DNA from: Leucobacter salsicius M1-8
GTDB taxonomy: Bacteria > Actinomycetota > Actinomycetes > Actinomycetales > Microbacteriaceae
Direction: 5' to 3'
NCBI RefSeq assembly: GCF_000350525.1
Contig: NZ_AOCN01000010.1
Location: 103,001-167,000 of the forward strand
Length of the DNA: 64,000 bases
Of this stretch, positions 43,606-51,800 are shown in pieces (positions within the stretch are counted from its first letter, which is position 1; the number at the start of each line of letters is the position of its first letter). Position numbers and translations under genes: made by a program. The notes under the pieces were generated by a model. It searched no databases and was not told where the DNA came from. It saw nothing but the letters and a program-made list of their open reading frames with translations.

Positions 43606-44502
43606 CTACGCGCCGGCTGCCGCCGCCTCGATCTCGCTCCGCCACACGCCCAGCTCGACCGGGTCGTCGGTCACGATGAGATCGATGCCGCGCTCGATCG
43701 CGCGATCCCACCGCTTCGTCTTGTTGAGGGTGTAGGTGAGCGAACCGATGCCGGTGGCGCGGAGTTCAGCGAGCAGGTCCAGATTGCGATCAATGAGCTT
43801 CGGGCGACCCCCGACGGCCGACACCTCGAGTTCCTGCGCGAGGGATACTGTGCGCGCATCCCACTCGCGCGTCAGCATGACCCGCGCAAACTGCGGCGCA
43901 ACCTGTTGCAGCCCCCGCAGAGTCTCTTCGTCGAAGGACTGCAGCGCGACCCGGTTGACCATGTAGCGCGACTGCAACAGGTCAGCGACGTCCGAGAGCT
44001 GCTCGGTGGTCCAGTCCCCCTTCAGCTCCACGAGCGCGCGCACGTTTGCGGGTTCGAGTACATCGAGAAACTCCTCGAGCGTGGGCACCCTCTCCCCCGC
44101 GTTGGCCGGGTCGAACCAGCCGCCCGCATCGAGGGCCCGCACCTCGTCGAAGGTGTGCGTCGCGATCGGACCGCTGCCATTTGTGGTGCGGTCGAGCGTC
44201 GGGTCGTGCAGCAGCATGGGCACGCCGTCGCTCGTGAGTTGCAGGTCGGTCTCGACGAAGTCGACCCCCTGCTCGATGGCGATGCGCATGGCGGCAAGGG
44301 TGTTTTCTGGGGCGAGCGCCGCGGCCCCCCGGTGCGACACGATACTCACGGATCCTTCGCGATGCAGGGCACCGTGCAGTTGCATCGTGCTCGCGGCGGC
44401 CGCGTGCGGGGTCGCACCAAACAACACGACCAACAGCGTCACGAGTGCCCACGCCACACAAGCCGTGCGTAGCGTTACCCGCCGCAACGAATCGGTGTGC
44501 AT
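43606..44502 (-). CDS. Secreted glycerophosphodiester phosphodiesterase
   Basis: Hydrolyses deacylated phospholipid headgroup diesters to glycerol-3-phosphate outside the cytoplasm. The 298-aa protein has a signal peptide (TACVAWALVTLLVVLFGATPHAAAA). Catalytic motifs follow: VSHRGAAALAPENTLAA with the first His, VDFVETDLQLTSDG with the metal-binding Glu/Asp, and LLHDPTLDRTTNG with the second His. The end of the barrel contains TYTLNKTKRWDRAIERGID. ATG 44502 has GAGAGGGG upstream and is preferred to GTG 44517. Confidence 0.92.
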   Translation of the reverse strand: MHTDSLRRVTLRTACVAWALVTLLVVLFGATPHAAAASTMQLHGALHREGSVSIVSHRGAAALAPENTLAAMRIAIEQGVDFVETDLQLTSDGVPMLLHDPTLDRTTNGSGPIATHTFDEVRALDAGGWFDPANAGERVPTLEEFLDVLEPANVRALVELKGDWTTEQLSDVADLLQSRYMVNRVALQSFDEETLRGLQQVAPQFARVMLTREWDARTVSLAQELEVSAVGGRPKLIDRNLDLLAELRATGIGSLTYTLNKTKRWDRAIERGIDLIVTDDPVELGVWRSEIEAAAAGA

Positions 44503-44730
44503 GTGCGCCCCTCTCACCGCGCTCCATCACGCGATGCCAGAAAGCATAACTCAGTTCGTTACCGTTTTGTGATATTAATTTCGGGGCCGCTGCCTCCCAT
44601 ATTCGTGCGGCTCGTAGACGCCGCCCGACACCCCGCATAGAGTCGAGACGAGGAACGGGGTGCCGGGCAACCGGCTCACATACCCCACCCCGGGCTTCAC
44701 ACCACCCCGCAGCGACGCAAGGAGTCCCCC

Positions 44731-45654
44731 GTGATCCACGAGCAGCACAGCTTCCGCCTCACCCACGGCTCCTACGCGGCCGAGATCCTCCTCGCTGGGG
44801 CCACCCTTTCAAGACTCACCCACGCGGGCCGCGATCTCATTGCCCCGGCCGACTCTCCCCACGCCCCCGGATTCGCGGGGGCGCTGCTCGCCCCGTGGCC
44901 CAACCGGGTGGTCGACGGCCGCTACCTCTTCGCTGGCGAGGTGCGCGAGCTCCCCATCAACGAGCAGGGCCGCCATCACGCGATCCACGGGCTCGTCCAC
45001 AATCTCACCTTCGCGCTCGCCGAACCGCACACCGCCGACGCGCTGAAGCTCACTGCCACGCTCGAGCCCACCGCGGGCTACCCGTGGCGGCTGCAGTTCA
45101 CCGCACACTTCGCGCTCGTCGACACTGGCCTGGGCTACGGCCTCACGGCCGAGAATCTGTCGCCCGATCCGGCACCCTATGGCGCGGCCACCCACCCCTA
45201 CCTCACCGCGGGGCCCGGGCCCGTCGACACGTGGCGCCTCGAACTCGCGGTGCGAGAGCGGCTCGAGGTCGTGCCGGACCGCCTGATCCCGCAGTGTCTC
45301 GCCCCGTGCGCGGTCTTCGACGGTCCCATCGGCGAAGCGCGCCACGACCACGCCTTTACCGGCATCGTGTGGGAGGGCGGTGACTCGACCGATCAGGGCT
45401 CCGCGCGGGCGCGCGTCTGGGCCCCCGAGGGCACCGGGGTCGAGATTGCATGGGATCGCGGCTGCCCCTGGGTGCAGGTGTACACCTGCGACCTGGGCGA
45501 GAACATCCCCAACGATCGCGCGGCGCTCGCTGTCGAGCCAATGACCTGCGCCCCCGATGCGTTTAATTCGGGCGTCTACCCGTTCAACACGGGCCTCGTA
45601 ACCCTCGAGCCCGGGGCTAGTCACGATGTCGGCTGGCGCATTTCGGCGCTGTAG
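44731..45654 (+). CDS. galM: Aldose 1-epimerase family protein
   Basis: Mutarotase-type enzyme of 307 aa that interconverts alpha and beta anomers of hexoses. Sugar-site motifs are PWPNRVVDGRY (substrate Arg), HHAIHGLV with the first catalytic His, ATHPYL with the second, and VEPMTCAPDAFN with the catalytic Glu near residue 267. GTG 44731 has AAGGAG at good spacing. It is followed within 10 bases by the remains of a LacI regulator gene, so it may once have been part of a sugar locus. The 228-base gap before it shows no clear operator. Confidence 0.88.
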   Translation: MIHEQHSFRLTHGSYAAEILLAGATLSRLTHAGRDLIAPADSPHAPGFAGALLAPWPNRVVDGRYLFAGEVRELPINEQGRHHAIHGLVHNLTFALAEPHTADALKLTATLEPTAGYPWRLQFTAHFALVDTGLGYGLTAENLSPDPAPYGAATHPYLTAGPGPVDTWRLELAVRERLEVVPDRLIPQCLAPCAVFDGPIGEARHDHAFTGIVWEGGDSTDQGSARARVWAPEGTGVEIAWDRGCPWVQVYTCDLGENIPNDRAALAVEPMTCAPDAFNSGVYPFNTGLVTLEPGASHDVGWRISAL

Positions 45655-45660
45655 TTTTCG

Positions 45661-46002
45661 CAAGTTCGAGGCGACTGGGGGCGCGGATCCGGGCCGATCG
45701 TCATCCCCGGCGACCGGACCCCGGATTCGGGCTACCGCGCCAGCCGCACGATCGCGGCGATCCCCGACGCAACTGCGGTGTTCGCGTCGAGCGACGAGAT
45801 GGCGTTTGGGGTGCTGCGCGCCCTGCACGAAGCGGGCAAGCGCGTGCCCGAGGACGTGTCGGTCGTGAGCGTCGACGGGATCCCGCTCTCGGCCTACGCC
45901 TCCCCCGCGCTCACCACGGTGAAGCAGCCGTTCGAGGAGCTGGGCCGCGCCGCGGGGCTAACGACTGGCACCCATTCCACTGTCAACACACAGATGCCCT
46001 AG
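45661..46002 (+). pseudogene. LacI-family regulator, C-terminal fragment
   Basis: Reading from about 45664, the frame encodes the last part of a LacI effector domain without any start: GDRTPDSGYRASRTIAA, FASSDEMAFGVLRALHEAG and RVPEDVSVVSVDGIPLS, then the conserved TTVKQPFEELGRAA. The HTH and first two thirds are missing on the left, directly after galM. On the right the frame loses similarity at about 45960 and stops inside the palindrome at 46000-46002. It is a truncated remnant and fills the region between galM and the substrate-binding-protein gene. Confidence 0.85.
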
Positions 46003-46048
46003 GTTGGACGGTTTAGAGCGTTCTAAACCGTCCAACCTAGGGCATCTG
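45991..46048. repeat. Perfect 27-bp stem hairpin (element E3)
   Basis: 45991-46017 pairs perfectly with 46022-46048 around a 4-base loop, an unusually long perfect stem. There is no U-run. The apical TTTAGAnCG is shared with E1 and E2. It separates the LacI remnant from the minus-strand ring-cleavage genes and could end transcription from both sides. Confidence 0.85.
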
Positions 46049-46066
46049 AGCGAACGAATCGTGGGC

Positions 46067-46774
46067 CTAGGAGGCCCAGAGTGGCGTGAAGCTGTGCTGC
46101 TCGATCCGGCTCGTCGCAGCCTTAGACGCGTACAGCGAGAGCACCTCGCTGGCGCGGGACGGGTCGGTCGCGCACGCGGCAACAGCCCCCGCGAAGACGG
46201 TGTCAATCTCGCACCCCAACGGCATGACGCCGAGGATGCGGATGCCGGGCTGCCCCACGAGTTCACTGAGCTGTTGGAACCCGAGGCTCACCTCGCGCTC
46301 CGCGAGCAACCGCGCAACAGGAATGCCCGGCCGCGCTTGCACGAGTCGGCCTGCCAGGGCGGCGTCTAGCCCCCAACCGCTGATCTGACGAAGCAGGGCG
46401 GTGCCGCTCGGACCCGTGGAGTACCCGACATTGGCCGCGCTCAGCAGCGCAGCTTGCAGCTGATCCGGCCCCGCAAATGCGGCCCCGCCGTCCCATGCCG
46501 CGGCATCGACGCCGTCGGTCGGCACGGCCACGGCCACCTGCGACCCCAGCAGCGGCGTGACGGTCGCGGGGTCCACGTGACCGTCGGCCGCAAGCTTCTG
46601 CAGCGCGCCGAGCGCGAGGAACACGAGATCGACCCGCTCACCCGCAGCCACTCGCGTCGCCGCGTCGACTCCGCCGACCGATTCGATCTCGATCGGCGGG
46701 TGCCCCGCGGCGAGCGCCAACTCACCCAGGTCGGCGAGCACGTGGCGCGTCGCCATCGACGAGAGGGCTTTCAC
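46067..46774 (-). CDS. ModA-like substrate-binding-domain protein without signal peptide
   Basis: Two-lobed periplasmic-binding-protein-type domain of 235 aa, starting directly with KALSSMATRHVLADLGELAL and no signal peptide, so probably cytoplasmic. It has the type-2 PBP lobe motifs RVDLVFLALGALQKLA and VGYSTGPSGTALLRQISGWG. Proteins like this occur next to meta-cleavage (LigAB/LigC) genes, where a ligand-sensing or isomerase role has been suggested; nothing in the sequence settles this. GTG 46774 lies 25 bases after ligC. It is the last gene of the group. Confidence 0.75.
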   Translation of the reverse strand: MKALSSMATRHVLADLGELALAAGHPPIEIESVGGVDAATRVAAGERVDLVFLALGALQKLAADGHVDPATVTPLLGSQVAVAVPTDGVDAAAWDGGAAFAGPDQLQAALLSAANVGYSTGPSGTALLRQISGWGLDAALAGRLVQARPGIPVARLLAEREVSLGFQQLSELVGQPGIRILGVMPLGCEIDTVFAGAVAACATDPSRASEVLSLYASKAATSRIEQHSFTPLWAS

Positions 46775-46799
46775 GCCCGCGCCGCCTGCTGCTGCAGGG

Positions 46800-47765
46800 T
46801 CACGCCAGCTGCTCCTGAAGTTCGCCCAGCACGCGGTAGCAATCCATCACCTGACAGAGCGACGAATTCGGCTCGCGCCCCTCGCGGATCGCGCTCACAA
46901 ACTCGCGATCCTGCAGCTCGATGCCGTTCATACTGACCGCAACGTTCGATACATCGATGGGCTCATCGCGGCCATTGAAGAGGTCGTCGTAGCGCGCAAT
47001 GTACGTCTCGGTGTCGCCGATGTAGCGGAAGAACGTGCCGAACGGCCCATTGTTATTGAACGACAGCGACAGGGTGCAGATGGCACCCGTCTCGCTCTTG
47101 AGCTGGATCGACATGTCCATCGCGATGCCGAGCTCGGGGTGAATGGGCCCCTGGATGGCGTTGGCCTGCACGATCTTGCCCGCCTGGTAGGCGAACAGGT
47201 CGACCGTGTGGGCTGCGTGGTGCCACAGCAGGTGGTCGGTCCAGGAGCGCGGCTCGCCCTTTGCGTTCGTGTTGCTGCGGCGGAAGAAGTACGTCTGCGC
47301 ATCCATCTGCTGCACGTTGAGCTCGCCCGCGTCGATTTTGCTGCGCACAAGCTGGTGCGAGGGGTTGAAGCGGCGTGTGTGGCCGACCATCGAAACGAGT
47401 CCCTCGGCCTCAGCCGCCTCGGCTGCCGCGAGGGTTTCCTGCGCGTCGGCGAACGAATCAGCGAGCGGGATCTCCACCTGCACGTGCTTGCCCGCTGCGA
47501 GGACCGCCCGCGTCTGCGCGGCGTGCTGCTGCGTCGGTGTTGCGAGGATGACGGCGTCGACGTCGTCGCGCTCGAGCACTGCTTCGAGGCCGACCACGGC
47601 GTTGGGCACGCCGTGCTTGTCGGCAACCGCCTGCGTGGCTTCGGCGCGAGTGCCGGCCACGACCGTCACCTCGGCGTCGGGGATGTTCGCCAGACCATCG
47701 AGGTGCTTCATGCCGAACGCGCCGGTGGCGCCCACGACCGCGATGCGAACCTTGTTATTCACCAT
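46800..47765 (-). CDS. ligC: 4-carboxy-2-hydroxymuconate-6-semialdehyde dehydrogenase-like oxidoreductase
   Basis: Gfo/Idh/MocA-family NAD(P) enzyme of 321 aa. In the protocatechuate 4,5-cleavage pathway LigC oxidises the ring-fission product to 2-pyrone-4,6-dicarboxylate. Rossmann motif: VRIAVVGATGAFGMKHLDG (about 6-24). The substrate-binding segment HTRRFNPSHQLV and the LigC-type DHLLWHHAAHTVDLFAYQ are present, which point to LigC/PmdC rather than a sugar dehydrogenase. ATG 47765 lies 15 bases after the dioxygenase gene, in one operon. No ligI, ligJ or ligK lies in the window. Confidence 0.85.
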   Translation of the reverse strand: MVNNKVRIAVVGATGAFGMKHLDGLANIPDAEVTVVAGTRAEATQAVADKHGVPNAVVGLEAVLERDDVDAVILATPTQQHAAQTRAVLAAGKHVQVEIPLADSFADAQETLAAAEAAEAEGLVSMVGHTRRFNPSHQLVRSKIDAGELNVQQMDAQTYFFRRSNTNAKGEPRSWTDHLLWHHAAHTVDLFAYQAGKIVQANAIQGPIHPELGIAMDMSIQLKSETGAICTLSLSFNNNGPFGTFFRYIGDTETYIARYDDLFNGRDEPIDVSNVAVSMNGIELQDREFVSAIREGREPNSSLCQVMDCYRVLGELQEQLA

Positions 47766-47780
47766 TCGTGTCTCCTCGTA

Positions 47781-48749
47781 CTAGTTCTGGTCGGGGGTGT
47801 TCGCGGCAGTGTTCGCGGGCGCATTTTTCGGCGCACCGGGGTTCGACATCACCAGGTGGCCGACGGCGGTGTTCGAGGCGGGCACATGGTAGAACCGGTG
47901 GTCAACCGAGGGTGCGTCACCCTGGAACTGGTCGTCCATCGCCCCGCGGGCGATCAGCCAGTCCACGAGCTCGATGCCCTCGGAGCCCGCCTCATCGACG
48001 TACTCCATGTGATCCCAATCGGTGAGCCCCAGCGGATCAGCGATGAGGTGATCCAGGAACGCATTGTCCCACTCCTCGTTGATGAGGCCGGCGCGCGGGC
48101 CCTGCAGCTGGTGGCTCATGCCGCCCGTGCCCCAGATCTGCACGTTGAGCTCAGGGCCGTCCCACTTGTCGAGCGCGCGGCGCAGGGCCTTGCCCAACTC
48201 GTAGCAGCGGCGGCCCGAGGGCACCGGGTACTGCACGACGTTGACGGCGAGCGGAATAACCTTGACGGGCCACTCATCCTCAGGGTCGAGTTCACCGTAG
48301 ACGAGTGAGAGCGGCACGGTGAGCCCGTGGTCCACGACCATCTCGTTGACGAGAGTGAGGTCGAAGTCGTCCTGGATCACCGACTGCGCGATGTGCGCGG
48401 CAAGCTCGGGGTAGCCCTTGACGTCGGGCACCGGGCGGGGGCCGTAGCCCTCGTCGGCGACGGGGTACTCCGCCCCCGTGCCGAGGACGAAGGTCGGAAT
48501 GATGGAGGAGTCAAACGCCGTAGCGTGATCGTTGTACACGAGGATGACGACGTCGGGCTTGTTTTCCTTCGCCCACTGGCGGGTCCACTCGTAGCCCGAG
48601 AACACCTTCTTCCAGTAGGGCTCTTCGGTCTTGCCGAGATCCATGGCTGCGCCGATGGCGGGGACGTGCGACGTAAACAGCGCCGAGGTGTACTGGGCGG
48701 GCGCATTCTTGCGAAACACCTCGGCCTTCTCACCCTTGGCGGGGGGCAT
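47781..48749 (-). CDS. ligB: Class III extradiol dioxygenase catalytic domain (LigB-like), probably 5'-truncated
   Basis: Non-haem Fe(II) ring-cleaving enzyme domain for protocatechuate or gallate. LigB residues are all recognisable: FTSHVPAIGAAMDLG (metal His), VILVYNDHATAF (second metal His), MVVDHGLTVPLS (catalytic His) and WGTGGMSHQLQGPRAG. The 322-aa frame begins with an unusual stretch MPPAKGEKAEVFRKNAPAQ, has no ribosome site before ATG 48749, and has no LigA domain or gene next to it. Some actinobacterial enzymes carry LigA fused in front, so I infer the N-terminal LigA part was lost at the junction near 48.76 kb. It is probably not properly expressed. Confidence 0.8.
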   Translation of the reverse strand: MPPAKGEKAEVFRKNAPAQYTSALFTSHVPAIGAAMDLGKTEEPYWKKVFSGYEWTRQWAKENKPDVVILVYNDHATAFDSSIIPTFVLGTGAEYPVADEGYGPRPVPDVKGYPELAAHIAQSVIQDDFDLTLVNEMVVDHGLTVPLSLVYGELDPEDEWPVKVIPLAVNVVQYPVPSGRRCYELGKALRRALDKWDGPELNVQIWGTGGMSHQLQGPRAGLINEEWDNAFLDHLIADPLGLTDWDHMEYVDEAGSEGIELVDWLIARGAMDDQFQGDAPSVDHRFYHVPASNTAVGHLVMSNPGAPKNAPANTAANTPDQN

Positions 48750-48772
48750 CCAGCCGTCGAGGCGCGGGCGCG

Positions 48773-49333
48773 GTGTTTGCCGACCTCAATACGGCTTCCC
48801 CTACCCTCAAGGCCGAGCTCGCCTCCGACGGCGAGGCGCACGGCGTGCGCTTTGCCGACGTCGCGGTGCTTGCCCCCGTTCCCCGTTCGGGCGTGCGCAC
48901 CCCGCTTATGACGAGCGGCCCCGGCGCCGAGCAAGCACGGGATCTGCTCGCCGCGTCCGGGGCCGTGGTTGAGGCGATCCCGGGTGACGCGGGCGACGCC
49001 GCGGCCCGCAAGCTGCTGCGCAGCGTGTTCATGAAGGGCCTCGCCACGACCGTGATCGAGAGCCTCGAGGGTGCACGGGCCGCGGGCTGCGAAGACTGGC
49101 TGCGCGGCCAGATCATCGCAGAGCTCTCTGGCGACGCTGGCGCGCTCATCGATCGCCTCGAGTCCGGATCACGGCAGCACGCGGGTCGCCGCGCCCACGA
49201 GGTCGCCGACGCGGGCGACTACCTCGCCGCACTCGGCAAGCCCCACTGGGTCGCCGACGCGGCAGGTCAATGGTTTGCTGAGCTTCTCAGTGCCAAAGAG
49301 GCCGAGAGTCCCGAAAGCAGACCGACTCCGTAA
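48773..49333 (+). pseudogene. DUF1932 / 3-hydroxyisobutyrate-dehydrogenase-like protein, C-terminal fragment
   Basis: The frame begins abruptly inside a conserved motif (AVFADLNTASPTLKAEL) that normally follows about 100 residues of NAD(P)-binding Rossmann domain. The downstream DUF1932 part is intact: VAVLAPVPRSGVRTPLM, ARKLLRSVFMKGLATTVIESL and GCEDWLRG. There is no ribosome site before GTG 48773 and no GxGxxG region. The lost half lies at the same point where the divergent dioxygenase gene loses its 5' part, so one deletion explains both. Confidence 0.8.
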
Positions 49334-49378
49334 CATGTCGTTCCCCTGCTGCACAGGGCCAGGCAGGCCAAGGAGCCC

Positions 49379-49395
49379 GGGCCACAGTGTGGCCC
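49379..49395 (-). terminator. Short GC hairpin after clpB
   Basis: GGGCCACA-G-TGTGGCCC is a perfect 8-bp inverted repeat 32 bases past the clpB stop, between convergent genes. It has no U-run; terminator function is likely only by position. Confidence 0.5.
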
Positions 49396-49426
49396 AGGCC
49401 CCTTGATCCGGAACGTCAGCCGTCGA

Positions 49427-51595
49427 CTACTCGACCACGAGCCCCTCACCATCGGGGGCAACGTCGACCCGCACCGTCGATCCGTCGCGCACAGTGCCCG
49501 AGAGGATCGCCCTCGCGAGCTGGTCGTCGATCTGCTTCTGCATGAGTCGACGCAGCGGCCGTGCACCGTAGACCGGGTCGTAGCCGGCCGTCGCGAGCCA
49601 GGCCCGCGCGGCCGGAGTGACTTCGATCGTGAGGCGCCGGTCTGCAAGACGGGTCTGCATGCGGTCGATCGAGAGCTCGACGATCTGCGCGAGGTTTTCG
49701 ATCGACAGCGGGTGGAAGATCACCATCTCGTCGAGCCGGTTGATGAACTCGGGCTTGAACGCGCGACGCACGGTCTCGCGCACCGCGCCCTCCTTCTCGC
49801 CCCACGTCAGGTCGGGGTCGATCAGGTATTGCGAGCCTAGATTCGAGGTCAGAATCAGAATCACGTTTCTGAAGTCGACCGTGCGACCCTGGCCGTCGGT
49901 GAGCCGGCCGTCGTCGAGCACCTGCAGCAGCACGTCGAACACCTCGGGGTGCGCCTTCTCGACCTCGTCGAGCAGCACGACCGAGTACGGCCGACGCCGC
50001 ACAGCCTCGGTGAGCTGGCCGCCCTGCTCGTAGCCGACGTACCCGGGAGGCGCGCCGACAAGCCGAGACACCGAGTGCTTCTCGCCGTACTCCGACATGT
50101 CGATACGCACCATGGCGTGCTCATCATCGAAGAGAAACTCGGCGAGCGCCTTCGCGAGCTCGGTCTTACCGACGCCGGTGGGCCCGAGGAACAGGAACGA
50201 TCCGGTGGGCCGGTTGGGGTCGGCAATGCCGGCGCGCGTGCGACGCACCGCGTCAGACACAGCCTCGACCGCGTCAGCCTGACCGATCAGCCGCTTGCCC
50301 AGCTCACGCTCGAGCGACAGCAGCTTCTCGGTCTCGCCCTGCATCAGACGCCCGACGGGAATGCCCGTCCAAGCCGCCACGACGCCCGCGATCTCCTCGT
50401 CGGTCACCTGATCACTGACCATGCGCGGCTCGTCGCCGCTCGACCCATCGGATCCGGATCCGGCCGCCTCGGCACTTTCGGCCTCGGCGAGCTGCTTCTG
50501 AATGACTGGAATCTCGCCGTAGAGCAGCTTCGAGGCTTTCTCGAGCTGGCCGTCGCGCTGGGCGAGGTCGGCCTCCATACGCAGCTGGTCGAGCTTCTCG
50601 CGCAGCGCACCCACCCGATTCAGGGAAGCGCGCTCGCGCTCCCATCGCGCCTCGAGCCCGCTCAGCACCTCGTTCTTTTCAGCCAGGTCCTCGCGCAGCT
50701 TCGCGAGACGCTCCTTCGAGGCCTCGTCCTTCTCCTTCTTCAGCGCGAGCTCTTCGAGCTTCAACCGGTCGACGGCGCGACGCAGCTCGTCGATCTCGAC
50801 GGGGGCCGAGTCGATTTCCATGCGCAGCCGACTCGCGGCCTCGTCGATCAGGTCGATGGCCTTGTCAGGCAGCTGGCGAGACTGAATGTACCGGTCAGAC
50901 AGCGCAGCGGCCGCGACGAGCGCGGAGTCAGCGATCGTCACTTTGTGGTGCGCCTCGTACCGCTCCTTGAGCCCGCGCAGAATCGCGATCGTGTCCTCGA
51001 CTGAGGGCTCGCCGACGTACACCTGCTGGAAACGCCGCTCGAGCGCCGCATCCTTCTCGATGTACTCGCGGTACTCGTCGAGCGTGGTGGCCCCGATGAG
51101 TCGCAGCTCGCCACGTGCAAGCATCGGCTTGAGCATCTGCGATGCGGCCACCGAACTTTCGCCGCCGCCCGCGCCCATGAGCGTGTGCAGCTCGTCGATG
51201 AAGGTGATGTATTTGCCGTCGGATTCCTTAATCTCGGCGAGCACCGCCTTCATGCGCTCTTCGAACTCGCCGCGGTACTTTGCGCCCGCGATGAGTGCCG
51301 AAATGTCGAGGGAGATCAGTTCCTTGTCGCGCAGCGACTCGGCGACGTCGCCCGCAACGATGCGCTGGGCGAGGCCTTCTACGACGGCCGTCTTGCCGAC
51401 ACCGGGCTCGCCAATCAGCACCGGGTTGTTCTTAGTGCGGCGGGTGAGCACCTGGCTCACGCGTCGAATCTCTGCGTCGCGGCCGATCACGGGGTCGAGT
51501 TTGCCCGAGCGGGCCACCTCGGTGAGGTTGATGCCGAACTGCTCGAGTGCGCTCTCGCCACCCTCGCCCTCGGCTGGCTGCCAGTTTGCTTGCAT
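49427..51595 (-). CDS. clpB: Disaggregase ClpB lacking the N-terminal Clp repeat domain
   Basis: Hsp100 ATPase that pulls apart protein aggregates with DnaK. Two AAA+ modules are intact: Walker A GEPGVGKT (62-69) with [12 protein letters not shown], and Walker A GPTGVGKT (about 470) with [16 protein letters not shown]. The ClpB-specific coiled-coil middle domain (about 270-390) is present, which separates it from ClpC or ClpA. At 722 aa it lacks the usual 140-150-residue N domain: the frame starts with a short linker ([21 protein letters not shown]). A HAIR operator lies 85 bases upstream, so heat-shock control by HspR is expected. Confidence 0.93.
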   Translation of the reverse strand: MQANWQPAEGEGGESALEQFGINLTEVARSGKLDPVIGRDAEIRRVSQVLTRRTKNNPVLIGEPGVGKTAVVEGLAQRIVAGDVAESLRDKELISLDISALIAGAKYRGEFEERMKAVLAEIKESDGKYITFIDELHTLMGAGGGESSVAASQMLKPMLARGELRLIGATTLDEYREYIEKDAALERRFQQVYVGEPSVEDTIAILRGLKERYEAHHKVTIADSALVAAAALSDRYIQSRQLPDKAIDLIDEAASRLRMEIDSAPVEIDELRRAVDRLKLEELALKKEKDEASKERLAKLREDLAEKNEVLSGLEARWERERASLNRVGALREKLDQLRMEADLAQRDGQLEKASKLLYGEIPVIQKQLAEAESAEAAGSGSDGSSGDEPRMVSDQVTDEEIAGVVAAWTGIPVGRLMQGETEKLLSLERELGKRLIGQADAVEAVSDAVRRTRAGIADPNRPTGSFLFLGPTGVGKTELAKALAEFLFDDEHAMVRIDMSEYGEKHSVSRLVGAPPGYVGYEQGGQLTEAVRRRPYSVVLLDEVEKAHPEVFDVLLQVLDDGRLTDGQGRTVDFRNVILILTSNLGSQYLIDPDLTWGEKEGAVRETVRRAFKPEFINRLDEMVIFHPLSIENLAQIVELSIDRMQTRLADRRLTIEVTPAARAWLATAGYDPVYGARPLRRLMQKQIDDQLARAILSGTVRDGSTVRVDVAPDGEGLVVE

Positions 51596-51679
51596 GTGGG
51601 AGTCCCTTCTCGTCCATCAGACGCTGGGCGACGCATTGCGACCCCGAATACTCGGTGAGTCACTTTGTCGTCCAGCAAA

Positions 51680-51700
51680 CTTGAGTGTTCTTGACTCAAG
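51680..51700. promoter_or_regulatory. HAIR operator (HspR site) of clpB
   Basis: CTTGAGT-N7-ACTCAAG is a perfect match to the HspR-associated inverted repeat. It lies in the 205-base gap between divergent clpB and the glucosidase gene, 85 bases before the clpB start. HspR itself is not encoded in the window. Confidence 0.92.
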
Positions 51701-51800
51701 TTTACATCCTCTTACCGATTTACACCAGTAGGGATACACTCAATTCACGCCTCGCGCGGAGGTGCTCAACGACGAGCACCGGCATCTCGGAGGGACACTC

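Noticed and set aside
49379..49395. Short hairpin after clpB as another member of the E1-E5 class
   Set aside because: Only 8-bp arms, and no TTTAGAnCG or GGTTCTC tip; treated as an ordinary hairpin.
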